From: Akkermansia muciniphila
GTDB lineage: Bacteria > Verrucomicrobiota > Verrucomicrobiia > Limisphaerales > SIAT01
Assembly (NCBI GenBank): GCA_945860945.1
Contig: CAMASG010000019.1
Coordinates: 1 to 40,798, forward strand
Direction of reading: 5' to 3'
DNA length: 40,798 bases
In this document: positions 1 to 8,538 of the stretch, piece by piece
Layout: each line of letters begins with the position of its first letter
How positions within the stretch are numbered: position 1 is the stretch's first letter
Made by a program: the position numbers and the translations under genes
Notes under the pieces: generated by a model
The model's input: the letters and a program-made list of their open reading frames with translations, nothing else
Databases searched by the model: none
Told to the model about the DNA's origin: nothing

Positions 1-299
1 TCCTTCGTCGTGACGCGCGTGAGCAATTCACTCTTCGCCGCGTTGCCCGGCACAATGGCAACCGCGCCCGACTTCGCTGGCTTAAGCGCCACCTCGCGCA
101 CATCGAGTCGCAGTTCCGACTTGCGCGCCTTCTCATCCGGCCCGTGACACGTGAAACAGTTCTCCGAAAGAATCGGCCGGATATCGCTATTGAAATCCAC
201 CTTCAGCGGCGCTGCCGACGACATCGACGCGCCAACAACGACCAACGTCATCATTGTTCGCGCGCTGAATCGGAGACGAGGCGAGGCAGAAATCTTCAC
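1..299 (-). CDS. PSCyt1-domain protein, N-terminal part (runs off the window)
   Basis: Not in the ORF track because it is cut by the window edge; I translated it by hand. The reading frame gives a basic N-terminus, a hydrophobic signal segment (TLVVVGASMSSAA) and then KVDFNSDIRPILSENCFTCH, the planctomycete cytochrome c (PSCyt1) opening with one CxxCH. About 99 residues are visible. The start is best placed at GTG 299, which overlaps the stop of the DUF1501 gene (GTGA); an ATG pair at 254/251 would remove the basic n-region of the signal peptide. It closely resembles the start of the 829-aa protein at 1767-4256, so it is probably a paralogous DUF1549/DUF1553 protein, but the missing part prevents proof. 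It is the third gene of a minus-strand operon. Probably exported. Confidence 0.8.
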   Translation of the reverse strand, partial: MKISASPRLRFSARTMMTLVVVGASMSSAAPLKVDFNSDIRPILSENCFTCHGPDEKARKSELRLDVREVALKPAKSGAVAIVPGNAAKSELLTRVTTK

Positions 300-1762
300 G
301 CGATAATTCCCTTCACCACTTTGCCGTGCACGTCGGTGAGTCGGAAGTAACGGCCTTGAAATTTGTACGTGAGCCGCTCGTGATCGATGCCGAGCAGATG
401 CAGGACGGTGGCTTGAAAATCATGCACGTGCACCGGATCCTGCACCGCGTTGAACGCGAACTCGTCGCTCGCGCCGTAGCTGATGCCGGGCTTCACGCCG
501 CCGCCGGCCATCCAGATGGTGAACGCGTACGGATGATGATCGCGGCCCCACGTCTTCTTGTCGTCGATGTTTCCCTGACAGAATGGCGTCCGCCCAAACT
601 CGCCGCCCCAGATGACGAGCGTGTCATCGAGCAGTCCGCGCTGTTTCAAATCCTTCACCAGCGCCGCGCTCGGTTGGTCGGTGTCTTTGCACTGGATGGC
701 GAACTGCGTGGATAGATTGCGGTGATGATCCCAGCCCGCGTGGAAAAGCTGCACGTGCCGCACGCCGCGCTCCGCGAGTCGACGCGCCATCAGGCAGTTG
801 TAGGCGAAGGATCCCTGCCGCGTCACATCCGGCCCGTACATCTCGAGCACGGACTTCGGCTCCTTCGAGAAATCGGCCAACTCCGGCACGCTCGCCTGCA
901 TCCGATACGCCATCTCGTATTGGGCGATGCGCGTGAGAATTTCTGGATCGCCGAACTCGCGATGCTTCAGCTCGTTCAATTCCTTCACACCATCGAGGAC
1001 CTCGCGCCGCACCGCGCGGCTCATGCCGGCCGGGTCGTTTAAATACAACACCGGCGAACCGCTACCGCGGAACTGCACGCCCTGATATTTCGACGGCAGA
1101 AAACCGTTGCCCCAGTAGAAGTCGTAGAAAATCTGGCCGCAACTCGCCTCCTTATCGCGGCTCGTCATCACCACGAAGGCGGGGAAATCCTGCGTCGCGC
1201 TGCCGAGACCGTAGCTCGTCCACGCGCCGAGACTCGGCCGGCCCGGCTGCTCCGCGCCCGTCAGAAAAAACGTAATCGCCGGCGCGTGGTTCACCTGCGT
1301 CGTGTGCATCGAATGAATGAAACATAGATCATCCGCCACGCCCGCCGTGTGCGGCAGCAAGTCGCTGATCCACCGGCCGCTCTTGCCGTGCTGACGAAAC
1401 GGCGCGAAGGCCGGCAGGACTTTCTTGTCCTTCTGCCCCGCCGTCATCGTCGAGAGCCGCTGGTTTTTGTGGACCGAATCGGGGATCTGTTCGCCTCGCA
1501 GCTTCTCCAAGCCCGGCTTGTAATCAAACATGTCCACGTGCGGCGGCGCGCCGTTCTGCAGCAGATAAATAACGCGCTTGGCCTTCGGCGCAAAATGCGG
1601 CAACTCCGGCAGGCCGCCGAAACGCTTCGACGCGGACGCGGGCGCGGCGTGCAGCTCTTTTTCCAGCAGCGACGACAACGCTGCCGTGCCGAGGCCCATC
1701 GCGCCGCGACCGAAAAACTGCCGGCGGGTGAGATCGACTTGACGTTCTAAAAGCGGGTTCAT
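296..1762 (-). CDS. DUF1501 family protein, Tat-exported (alkaline-phosphatase/sulfatase-like fold)
   Basis: A 488-aa protein starting with a twin-arginine signal (TRRQFFGRG followed by a hydrophobic stretch). It goes on with the DUF1501 pattern: KRVIYLLQNGAPPHVDMFDYKP near the N-terminus, then HAPAITFFLTG, and GGEFGRTPF and GRDHHPYAF in the C-terminal half. These Asp/His-rich motifs resemble metal-binding loops of the alkaline phosphatase/sulfatase superfamily to which DUF1501 is related. The biochemical function is not established. DUF1501 genes regularly sit beside PSCyt1/DUF1549/DUF1553 genes in Planctomycetota and Verrucomicrobiota, as here: only 4 bp separate it from the upstream gene and it overlaps the downstream one. 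The length is normal for the family. Confidence 0.93.
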   Translation of the reverse strand: MNPLLERQVDLTRRQFFGRGAMGLGTAALSSLLEKELHAAPASASKRFGGLPELPHFAPKAKRVIYLLQNGAPPHVDMFDYKPGLEKLRGEQIPDSVHKNQRLSTMTAGQKDKKVLPAFAPFRQHGKSGRWISDLLPHTAGVADDLCFIHSMHTTQVNHAPAITFFLTGAEQPGRPSLGAWTSYGLGSATQDFPAFVVMTSRDKEASCGQIFYDFYWGNGFLPSKYQGVQFRGSGSPVLYLNDPAGMSRAVRREVLDGVKELNELKHREFGDPEILTRIAQYEMAYRMQASVPELADFSKEPKSVLEMYGPDVTRQGSFAYNCLMARRLAERGVRHVQLFHAGWDHHRNLSTQFAIQCKDTDQPSAALVKDLKQRGLLDDTLVIWGGEFGRTPFCQGNIDDKKTWGRDHHPYAFTIWMAGGGVKPGISYGASDEFAFNAVQDPVHVHDFQATVLHLLGIDHERLTYKFQGRYFRLTDVHGKVVKGIIA

Positions 1763-1766
1763 CGCA

Positions 1767-4256
1767 TCACTCTTTCGTAATCACTTCGTCGAGGTTCAGA
1801 ATCAGGTTGCAGAACGCGGTCCACGCAGCGTGCTCCGGCGCGGGCAGCTTCTCGTTGCGCGGCGATTCGCCGACCTTCAACAACTTCGCGGATGCAACAG
1901 GATCGGCGACGAAGGCCGTGCGCAACTTCGCAAGTCGCGCGGTGAGCACGCGTTGTTCAACCTTCGTCGGCACACGCGCAGCGGCGAGTCGGAAAGCGAA
2001 TTCGATTCGCGCCTCGTCTTTGTCAGCAGAAGCGATGACGCGTTCGGCCATCGCGCGCGCGGCTTCGACGTGCGTGGTCTCGTTCAGCGTAGCGAGCGCG
2101 TGCAGCGGCGTGTTCGTGCGCGGCGATTTCACAGCGCAGACCTGACGGTTCGCCACGTCGAAGAACATCGTCGGCCCCACAATACGCCGCCAAAAAGTGT
2201 ACAGACTGCGGCGGTAGAGCGCCTCGCCGTGATCCTGCGTGTAACGAATCTGGCCGAAAGTGGCCTCCTCCCAAATGCCTTCGGGCTGATACGGGCGCAC
2301 CGGCGGACCGCCCACCTTCTCGACCAGCAGACCGCTCACTGCGAGTGCTTGATCGCGCAGCATCCACGAAGGCATGCGAAACCGCACGCCGCGCGCGAGC
2401 AGACGATTCTCCGGATCGCGCTCGATGAGCGATGCGCTCGCCTTCGACGTTTGCCGGTAAGTGGCGCTGGTCACGAACAGCCGGTGCAGCGCTTTCACAT
2501 CCCAACCCGTGCGGAGAAATTCCGTGGCGAGCCAATCGAGCAACTCGGGGTGCGACGGCTTTTCGCCCTGCACACCGAAATCATCGACCGTCTTCACGAG
2601 ACCGTTGCCGAAGAAAATCTGCCAGTGACGATTCACCGTGACGCGCGCGGTGAGCGGATGCTCCGGCGAGACGAGCCAGCGCGCGAGGCCGAGGCGATTG
2701 GTCGCCGCTCCCGCAGGCTGCGGTGCGAGATCCGGCGGCACAGCGATAGGCACTTTGTCCGTCGGCTTGTTGTAACTGCCGCGAAGGAGCACGAAGGTTT
2801 CACGCGGCTTGGGCATCTCCTCCATCACCATCACGCGCGGGACGGATTTATCGAAACCGTCACGACGTTCGATGGCGCTACGAAGCTCATCCAGCAGCTT
2901 GCTATAATCGGGCTGCTTGGCTTTGGTGACATTCACCATCTCGCGCAAGCCGGGCAAGCCGCGCTGAGCGGCGGTCTTCTTTAATTCGGCGAGCACGTTG
3001 CCGGAAAACTCCTTCGCCGACGGCGAATCTGCCGGCAGCTTCTTTTCCTCGCGCGGGAAAATCGTCTTCTCGAGGTCGTCCACTTTGACTCCGGCCTGCT
3101 TAACCTCCTCGCGCAATCCGCTGAGTTTCGTCACCTGCTCCGGCGTGAAAAAATCGACTGACGGCGCGGTCTGGCCGTTGCCGCCGCCGCCGTTCACCGG
3201 CGTGTTGTTGAAGAAGGCGAGCAGCGAGTAATAATCGCGCTGCGAGAAGGGATCGAACTTGTGGTCGTGGCAGCGCGCGCAGCCGAGCGTGAGACCGAGC
3301 CAGACGGTCGAGAGCGTCTCAGCTTGATCGAAAAGATATTCGATGCGGTTCTCCTCGGCGATGCGTCCGCCTTCGCCGTTGATCATGTGATTGCGATTGA
3401 AAGCGGTGGCGATGCGTTGATCGAGCGTGGCGTTCGGCAGCAGATCGCCGGCGAGTTGCTCGACCGTGAAGCGATTGAACGGCATGTTCGCGTTCATCGC
3501 GTTCACCACCCAGTCGCGCCACGGCCACATCGTGCGCGTCCCGTCGCCTTGATAACCGTTCGAATCGGCGTAACGCGCGGCATCGAGCCAATCCCAAACC
3601 ATCCGCTCGCCGTAACGCGGACTCGCGAGAAGCCGGTCCACGACGCGCTCGTAAGCGGTGGCGGATTTGTCGGCGAGAAACGCGTCCACCTCCGCCAGCG
3701 TCGGCGGCAGGCCGGTGAGATCGAGCGACACGCGACGAATCAACGCTTCGCGCGGCGCTTCGGACGCGGGCTTGAGATTTTCCTTCTCCAACCGCGCGAG
3801 AATGAAACGGTCCACGTCGTTCCGCGCCCACTTGTCACTCTTCACCTTCGGCAACTCCGACCGGCGCGGCGGCTCGAAAGCCCAGTGCTTGCCCCACACC
3901 GCCCCCTCATCTACCCAACGTTTGAACAGCGCGATTTGCGCGGAGGTGAGTTTGCGTTTCGAATCCGGCGGCGGCATCAGGTCATCGGCGTCCTTGGTCG
4001 TGATGCGCTTAATCAGCTCGCTCACCGCGCTTTTGCCCGGAACCACCACGGGATCTTTCACACGAAGCGCGCTCTCTTTCGTGTCCAACCGCAGCTTCGC
4101 CTCGCGCGATTTCTCGTCCGGTCCGTGACAGTGAAAACAATTGTCCGAGAGGATGGGCAGGATGTCGCGGGCGAAATCCACCTTCGCCGGCGCGGCGCGC
4201 AAACTGCACGGGCCCGCCAGTAGAGTCACCACGATGCTAATGAAAAGCCGTGCCAT
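1767..4256 (-). CDS. PSCyt1-DUF1549-DUF1553 protein, exported
   Basis: An 829-aa protein with a signal peptide ([21 protein letters not shown]). It then has the PSCyt1 haem c motif [19 protein letters not shown] at about residues 40-60. The DUF1549 domain follows ([20 protein letters not shown], then [15 protein letters not shown] and [22 protein letters not shown]), with a second CxxCH in [20 protein letters not shown]. The C-terminal DUF1553 domain carries [20 protein letters not shown] and [20 protein letters not shown]. This architecture is characteristic of PVC bacteria. The function is unknown; a periplasmic redox or polysaccharide-related role has been suggested for the family. It is the first gene of the operon with DUF1501. 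Confidence 0.94.
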   Translation of the reverse strand: MARLFISIVVTLLAGPCSLRAAPAKVDFARDILPILSDNCFHCHGPDEKSREAKLRLDTKESALRVKDPVVVPGKSAVSELIKRITTKDADDLMPPPDSKRKLTSAQIALFKRWVDEGAVWGKHWAFEPPRRSELPKVKSDKWARNDVDRFILARLEKENLKPASEAPREALIRRVSLDLTGLPPTLAEVDAFLADKSATAYERVVDRLLASPRYGERMVWDWLDAARYADSNGYQGDGTRTMWPWRDWVVNAMNANMPFNRFTVEQLAGDLLPNATLDQRIATAFNRNHMINGEGGRIAEENRIEYLFDQAETLSTVWLGLTLGCARCHDHKFDPFSQRDYYSLLAFFNNTPVNGGGGNGQTAPSVDFFTPEQVTKLSGLREEVKQAGVKVDDLEKTIFPREEKKLPADSPSAKEFSGNVLAELKKTAAQRGLPGLREMVNVTKAKQPDYSKLLDELRSAIERRDGFDKSVPRVMVMEEMPKPRETFVLLRGSYNKPTDKVPIAVPPDLAPQPAGAATNRLGLARWLVSPEHPLTARVTVNRHWQIFFGNGLVKTVDDFGVQGEKPSHPELLDWLATEFLRTGWDVKALHRLFVTSATYRQTSKASASLIERDPENRLLARGVRFRMPSWMLRDQALAVSGLLVEKVGGPPVRPYQPEGIWEEATFGQIRYTQDHGEALYRRSLYTFWRRIVGPTMFFDVANRQVCAVKSPRTNTPLHALATLNETTHVEAARAMAERVIASADKDEARIEFAFRLAAARVPTKVEQRVLTARLAKLRTAFVADPVASAKLLKVGESPRNEKLPAPEHAAWTAFCNLILNLDEVITKE

Positions 4257-4361
4257 GTCTCGTTTATAACCCAGGAATGGACGGCCGCAAAGCGACTTCT
4301 ATTTAGCCGGCGGACGAGAATCGGCGCGAGGCATCCCTGCATTGAAGCAACAACGCGCTGC

Positions 4362-4877
4362 TCAGCCGAAGATGAACAGTGGCGCGAGCAGGTTCACGTA
4401 AAGCGCCGCGAGCAGATCATCCACCACCACGCCCCAGCCACCGCGCAACGCTTGCGCCTGGCGCACTGGCCACGGTTTCCAGATGTCGAACAGGCGGAAC
4501 GCGGCGAAGACCGCGAGTGTGATAATCCAGCCGTCCCGCGAGAACAGGAACTCCGGCGGCGGCACAAGCCAACCGCCCGCGTGGCTCGTTATCGCCTTTA
4601 TGAAAAAGAGGAACGCGAAACAGAACGGCACGGCCACAATCTCATCCAGCACAACCGAGCCGGGGTCGTGTTGTTTGAGGATGCGTTCCGCCTCACCGCA
4701 GATCCACACCGCGACCAACGCGCCCGCGGTCGCCCCGCCGAGGTAGATCCAGAAGTTGCCGGTCCGCAGCAGCAGCGCCGTCCAGAGCAATCCGCCGAGC
4801 GAACCGAATGTGCCCGGCGCAAACGGAATCCGACCGAGCCCGAATCCTTGAGCGACGAAGAGCAGGAAGGGTTTCAT
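4362..4877 (-). CDS. pgpA: Phosphatidylglycerophosphatase A
   Basis: A 171-aa polytopic membrane protein of normal PgpA length. It removes the phosphate from phosphatidylglycerol-phosphate to give phosphatidylglycerol at the inner membrane. Recognisable PgpA motifs are GFGLGRIPFAPGTFGSLGG near the N-terminus, DPGSVVLDEIVAVPF in the middle and RGGWGVVVDDLLAALYVNL near the C-terminus, which hold the conserved acidic residues. The gene lies 28 bp downstream of pgsA on the same strand, so the two successive enzymes of phosphatidylglycerol synthesis are encoded together. It is the last gene of the rodZ-like/rimO/pgsA/pgpA run. Confidence 0.93.
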   Translation of the reverse strand: MKPFLLFVAQGFGLGRIPFAPGTFGSLGGLLWTALLLRTGNFWIYLGGATAGALVAVWICGEAERILKQHDPGSVVLDEIVAVPFCFAFLFFIKAITSHAGGWLVPPPEFLFSRDGWIITLAVFAAFRLFDIWKPWPVRQAQALRGGWGVVVDDLLAALYVNLLAPLFIFG

Positions 4878-4905
4878 CAGAGCGCGGCGGGCGAGGCTTC
4901 GTCGC

Positions 4906-5508
4906 TCACATGTCCTTCAGATAAATCTCGCGGTTGCGCCACATGTAAATCCCGCCGGAGAGAATGGTGAGGATGACCGCGAGCCACTTGGTCAACTCGG
5001 TGAAGCCGCGGCCCCACGAGATGCCGAGCACCTCGATGTTGAAGAACCACTGGCTCCACGCGCCCCATTCGTTGTGGCAGTCCATCACCAGCATCGCGCA
5101 GATGGCGATGATCTGCGTGAGCGTCTTGTGCTTGCCGTAACCTTCGGCGGCGAGCACGACGTTCTTCGACGCGGCGAGCATCCGCAGGCCGGTGATGGAA
5201 AGCTCGCGCGCCACGATAACAATCACCATCCACGCGGCGATGTTGCCGCGGCCGGTCATCGCGATGAACGCGGAGCAGATGAGCAGCTTGTCGGCGAGCG
5301 GATCCATTAGCTTGCCGAAATCGGTGATCAGCCCACGCGCGCGCGCGATGCGGCCATCCATGATGTCCGTGATGCCGGCGATGATGAAGAGCACGAGCGC
5401 GATGGTGTCGTTCACAGGATTGCGGTCGGGATGATGCCACAACACGGCGACGAGGAAGAGCCCAGTCAACCCGACCCGCGCGGTCGTGAGTTTATTGGGC
5501 AAATTCAT
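4906..5508 (-). CDS. pgsA: CDP-diacylglycerol--glycerol-3-phosphate 3-phosphatidyltransferase
   Basis: A 200-aa inner-membrane enzyme that joins CDP-diacylglycerol and glycerol-3-phosphate to make phosphatidylglycerol-phosphate. The CDP-alcohol phosphotransferase signature DxxDGxxARx8GxxxDxxxD is complete: D48, D51-G52, A55-R56, G65, D69 and D73 (IMDGRIARARG...DFGKLMDPLADK). The N-terminus NLPNKLTTARVGLTGLF is typical of PgsA, and several further hydrophobic segments follow. An internal stretch (about residues 130-165) around HNEWGAWSQWFF is somewhat longer than in compact homologues. The product is the substrate of PgpA encoded just downstream. Confidence 0.94.
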   Translation of the reverse strand: MNLPNKLTTARVGLTGLFLVAVLWHHPDRNPVNDTIALVLFIIAGITDIMDGRIARARGLITDFGKLMDPLADKLLICSAFIAMTGRGNIAAWMVIVIVARELSITGLRMLAASKNVVLAAEGYGKHKTLTQIIAICAMLVMDCHNEWGAWSQWFFNIEVLGISWGRGFTELTKWLAVILTILSGGIYMWRNREIYLKDM

Positions 5509-5520
5509 CGCACCAATTAT

Positions 5521-5580
5521 TTAACGCAAAGGCGCGAAGAGGCAAAGGCGCAAATGCAGCGGACGACTCCGCCTTTGCTC
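5521..5580. repeat. GCAAAGGCGC-type short repeats with hairpin potential
   Basis: The gap between rimO and pgsA holds two direct copies of a GCAAAGGCGC-like word (5525-5534 and 5542-5551) and an inverted copy. GCAAAGGCG at 5542-5550 can pair with CGCCTTTGC at 5570-5578 across a 19-nt loop. Part of the inverted arm is close to the end of rimO. It may be an intergenic repeat family or a weak transcription end; no clear U-tract follows on the minus strand. Confidence 0.4.
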
Positions 5581-5583
5581 AAC

Positions 5584-7281
5584 TCACGCCGGCTCGGCGA
5601 TGAGGTCGTAGTCCGTGTGGCCGACAATCTTCACGCTCGCGAATTCCCCGACGGGCAACTTGCCGCGGACGTACACGCGGCCGTCGATGTCCGGTGCATC
5701 CGCCGCGCCGCGCGCAACGAGGAATCGGCCTTTGAGCGCGATCGCATTTTTGTCCACCTCGCGGATAAGCCCGTGCTCCCACGAGCTGATGTTCGCGCCG
5801 GCGAGCTCCTTCGCGTTCGCCTCTTTCTCGACGAGCACGCGCAACGTGCGCCCGACGAACGATTCGGCGACAGCGATTGCCACCTTGTGCTGCTCGGCCA
5901 TCGCTCGCTCGCGACGCTTCTCCCGTTCCTTCTCCGAAAGCTGCGTCGCCATTTTTCCGGCGACAGTTCCATCTTCCTGCGAATAGGCGAAAATGCCGAG
6001 CCGCTCGAACTTCGTTTCGCGGATGAAACCGAGCAGCGTCTCGAAGTGCGCCTCGGTCTCGCCGGGAAATCCGACGATGAACGTCGTGCGCAGCGCGATG
6101 CCCGGGACGCCGGCGCGGATGCGCGTGATAAGCTCGCGGATGTATTGGCCACTCGTCTCGCGGCGCATCTTCTGCAGCATCCCGTCGTGGATGTGCTGCA
6201 GCGGCATGTCCACGTAGCGCGCCACTTTCGGACACTCGGCGATGGTGCGGATCAGCTCGTCCGTCCAGTGCGCGGGATGCGTGTAAAGGAGGCGGATCCA
6301 AAAGTCGCCGGGGATCGCGTTCAACTCGCGCAGCAGGGTGCAGAGCGTGGTGGCGTCCACCGGCAGCGCCTTCGCGGCGGCGTTGAACTTCTCCGGCGAA
6401 GCGATGTTACGCGAATGGTTCGGACGCAAATCGAGACCGTAGTAAGTCGAGTCCTGCGAGATGAGGTTGATCTCGCGCACACCGTCGGCGATAAGCGCTC
6501 GCGCCTCGGCCACGATGTCCGTCTGCGGACGGCTGCGGTGACTGCCGCGCATACGCGGGATGATGCAGAAACTGCACGGGTGGTTGCAGCCCTCGGCAAT
6601 TTTAAGATAGGCGAAATGCCGCGGCGTGAGGCGAAAGCGCGGCGTGGAAACGTCCGGGATATACACGGGCCGCGCGGTGACATCGAACAACGGGCCAGCG
6701 GGCGCGGGCAACAGTGACGGCGTGAGCAGCGATTTGGTGTTGCCGAACTTCTGCGTGCCGCGAATCGACTCTTCGTGGTCGTGCTTCGCGCTGCCCCGCT
6801 GTTTATCGAGAGCGGCCAGCTTCGCCGCGACCTTGGTTTTGGACGCCTTCGATTTCGATTTAGGCGACTCGATGATTTTCGCCGCGCGATGGGCGATGGC
6901 GCGCTCGACGATGTCTCCCACCTGCGTAACCTGATCAATCCCCATGAAAGCGTCCACCTCGGGGAAAAGTTTGGGCAACTCGTCACGAAAGCGCTGGGAG
7001 AGACAACCGGAAACGATGACGGCCTGCCCGCGATTGCGAGCATCGCGCAACTCAGTGGATTCGAGGATGGAATCCACGCTCTCCTCTTGCGCGGCGTCGA
7101 TGAAGGAACAGGTGTTGACGATGACGGCGTCGGCGGCCGCGGCGTCGTTGGTGATCTCGACGCCGGCCTTCATAAGCGAGCCGAGCATGATCTCGGCGTC
7201 CACGAGGTTCTTCGCGCAGCCGAGCGAGATCAGTCCGACCTTCACGGGGCGCGCGGCGATTGTGTCAATTTTACCACTCAC
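5584..7281 (-). CDS. rimO: Ribosomal protein S12 methylthiotransferase RimO
   Basis: A radical-SAM methylthiotransferase that modifies the conserved aspartate of ribosomal protein S12. The N-terminal UPF0004 domain holds the three auxiliary-cluster cysteines C22 (SLGCAKNLVDAE), C58 (VNTCSF) and C93 (SGCLSQRF). The radical-SAM CxxxCxxC is C232/C236/C239 (EGCNHPCSFC), followed by RGSHRSRP. The C-terminus is a TRAM-like domain. SLGCAKNLVD and YLKIAEGCNH favour RimO over MiaB. At 565 aa it is well above the usual 430-450 aa. The excess is a Lys-rich linker of about 60 residues (near 139-200) and a smaller insert after YYGLDL (about 285-310). The start is GTG at 7281; no strong ribosome-binding site is seen. 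Confidence 0.95.
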   Translation of the reverse strand: MSGKIDTIAARPVKVGLISLGCAKNLVDAEIMLGSLMKAGVEITNDAAAADAVIVNTCSFIDAAQEESVDSILESTELRDARNRGQAVIVSGCLSQRFRDELPKLFPEVDAFMGIDQVTQVGDIVERAIAHRAAKIIESPKSKSKASKTKVAAKLAALDKQRGSAKHDHEESIRGTQKFGNTKSLLTPSLLPAPAGPLFDVTARPVYIPDVSTPRFRLTPRHFAYLKIAEGCNHPCSFCIIPRMRGSHRSRPQTDIVAEARALIADGVREINLISQDSTYYGLDLRPNHSRNIASPEKFNAAAKALPVDATTLCTLLRELNAIPGDFWIRLLYTHPAHWTDELIRTIAECPKVARYVDMPLQHIHDGMLQKMRRETSGQYIRELITRIRAGVPGIALRTTFIVGFPGETEAHFETLLGFIRETKFERLGIFAYSQEDGTVAGKMATQLSEKEREKRRERAMAEQHKVAIAVAESFVGRTLRVLVEKEANAKELAGANISSWEHGLIREVDKNAIALKGRFLVARGAADAPDIDGRVYVRGKLPVGEFASVKIVGHTDYDLIAEPA

Positions 7282-7358
7282 TAGCGGGTCAGCTTACGCT
7301 GCGCACACGCATCAAAGCAATCTTGGAAACTTTTGAAACGAACGAGAGGAACGGCCGA

Positions 7359-7871
7359 TTAACGCTTCCGCAGAGCGTTCGTCGGGTTCGTGGGGATGTC
7401 CAGATACTCCGGCGGCGGCGCGGCTTGGCGCAGACCGGAGCCGAGCTCGGAGAGCGGGTCGGCGGTGCTCTGCCCCTGCCAGTAGCGGAAGGCGAAGTAA
7501 CCGCCAACGAGCAGGCCGAGAATGACGACCATCGGCAGGATGATCATTAAGTTCGCTTTGCTGAGCTGAAGCATCACGGCATCGAGCACGCCACGATTCG
7601 GTGCGCCAACGCCGGAGGCTTCCTTGAACTTTTCAGATTTGCCGAGCTCGACATTGAGTGCCTCCTGCAACGGCGGCCACGGGAGCTTGAGGGCGTCGGC
7701 GTAAGCGCGGACGAACCCGCGCACGTAAATCGGCGCGGCGAAGGAATCCAGCCGACCCTCCTCCACGGCGAGCACCTGATCGCCCCGCATCTTGGTGATT
7801 TCGGCAATCTGCGGGACAGAAAGTTTCTGCTCCTCGCGAGCGAGCCGCAATTGTTCACCAACCTTTGACAT
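7359..7871 (-). CDS. RodZ-like helix-turn-helix membrane protein
   Basis: From the internal ATG at 7871 (MSKVGEQL) the protein is 170 aa; the ORF-track start 17 codons upstream adds a tail not seen in the family. Residues about 1-65 form the RodZ/HTH_25 domain (GEQLRLAREEQKLSVPQIAE, then EEGRLDSFAAPIYVRGFVRAYA). A single transmembrane segment (MIILPMVVILGLLVGGYFAF) comes near residue 125, followed by a short periplasmic tail. RodZ links MreB to the membrane in rod-shaped bacteria. The periplasmic part here is much shorter than in E. coli RodZ. Its place before pgsA resembles the ymfM-pgsA order of Bacillus. The family call is good; the exact role in cell shape is inferred. Confidence 0.82.
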   Translation of the reverse strand: MSKVGEQLRLAREEQKLSVPQIAEITKMRGDQVLAVEEGRLDSFAAPIYVRGFVRAYADALKLPWPPLQEALNVELGKSEKFKEASGVGAPNRGVLDAVMLQLSKANLMIILPMVVILGLLVGGYFAFRYWQGQSTADPLSELGSGLRQAAPPPEYLDIPTNPTNALRKR

Positions 7872-7946
7872 CGGCCTGGAAAATAGGTGAACGCCGCCGG
7901 ATTTACAATCCCAGAAAACCACCCAAACGCGGCGCGCTTGGCGCGT

Positions 7947-8444
7947 TCAACCGCCCCCCTTTGCGTGCGTCTCGGGTTCGCGGCGCGTTTCGGGATGCCA
8001 CCAGCGCGACTTGTTCGACCAGTTGAGGAGATCGAGACCAGGCTTCGGCTCCTCTTCCTTCGGCCAAGTGAGCTGGCAATCCTGACAGTAAAACATCTTG
8101 GAAAAAACTCGCAACGTGACCAACAGTTCGCCCAAGGCGGGCGTGAAGAACTTGCGCGTGAACTGCGGATACTCCACGCGCGAGGCGTGGCATTACGGAC
8201 AACACACGGCCGGAGACATAACGCCATCGGGGCAGTCCCACTCCTTGATCAACCGATGCGCGTCGGCCAGATTCTCCTCCTCCACTTCCACCTTGTGCGC
8301 GGCTTGCGGCTCGGTGAGAAACCAGAATCGCTGCATTCTGGATTCGTCATAGTGTAGTGCGTGGTGTCCGGCTAATTCCAATCGGACACGCAGCGCCTCG
8401 GCTGGCTCGGGGTCGTTGAAGGTTGCAACGGTGATCAATTTCAT
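7947..8444 (-). pseudogene. DUF2007-type domain plus zinc ribbon, split by an in-frame TAA
   Basis: Two ORF-track pieces (8193-8444 and 7947-8177) lie in the same frame, separated by one TAA at 8193-8195. The first part is a DUF2007-like domain (MKLITVATFNDPEPAEALRVRLELAG, then VEVEEENLADAHRLI). Reading through the stop gives CCP*CHASRVEYPQFTRKFFTP...FYCQDCQLTW. This is a four-cysteine ribbon in which the stop falls between the two cysteines of the first CPxC knuckle. The intact gene would code for about 165 residues. A single base change (for example CAA to TAA) would explain it; a sequencing error or read-through cannot be excluded. It lies between ftsK and the RodZ-like gene on the same strand. 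Confidence 0.72.
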
Positions 8445-8538
8445 GGTCCAGCCGACGCCGGAAGCGGCACGAACTCAACTTGAGAGGGGAACGCCTGCAG
8501 GCCCAGCACTCGTGAAAAACCACGCGGCTTCGCGAACG

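Noticed and set aside
8193-8195. Recoded amino acid (selenocysteine or pyrrolysine) at the stop in the zinc-ribbon gene
   Set aside because: The codon is TAA; selenocysteine uses UGA and pyrrolysine UAG.
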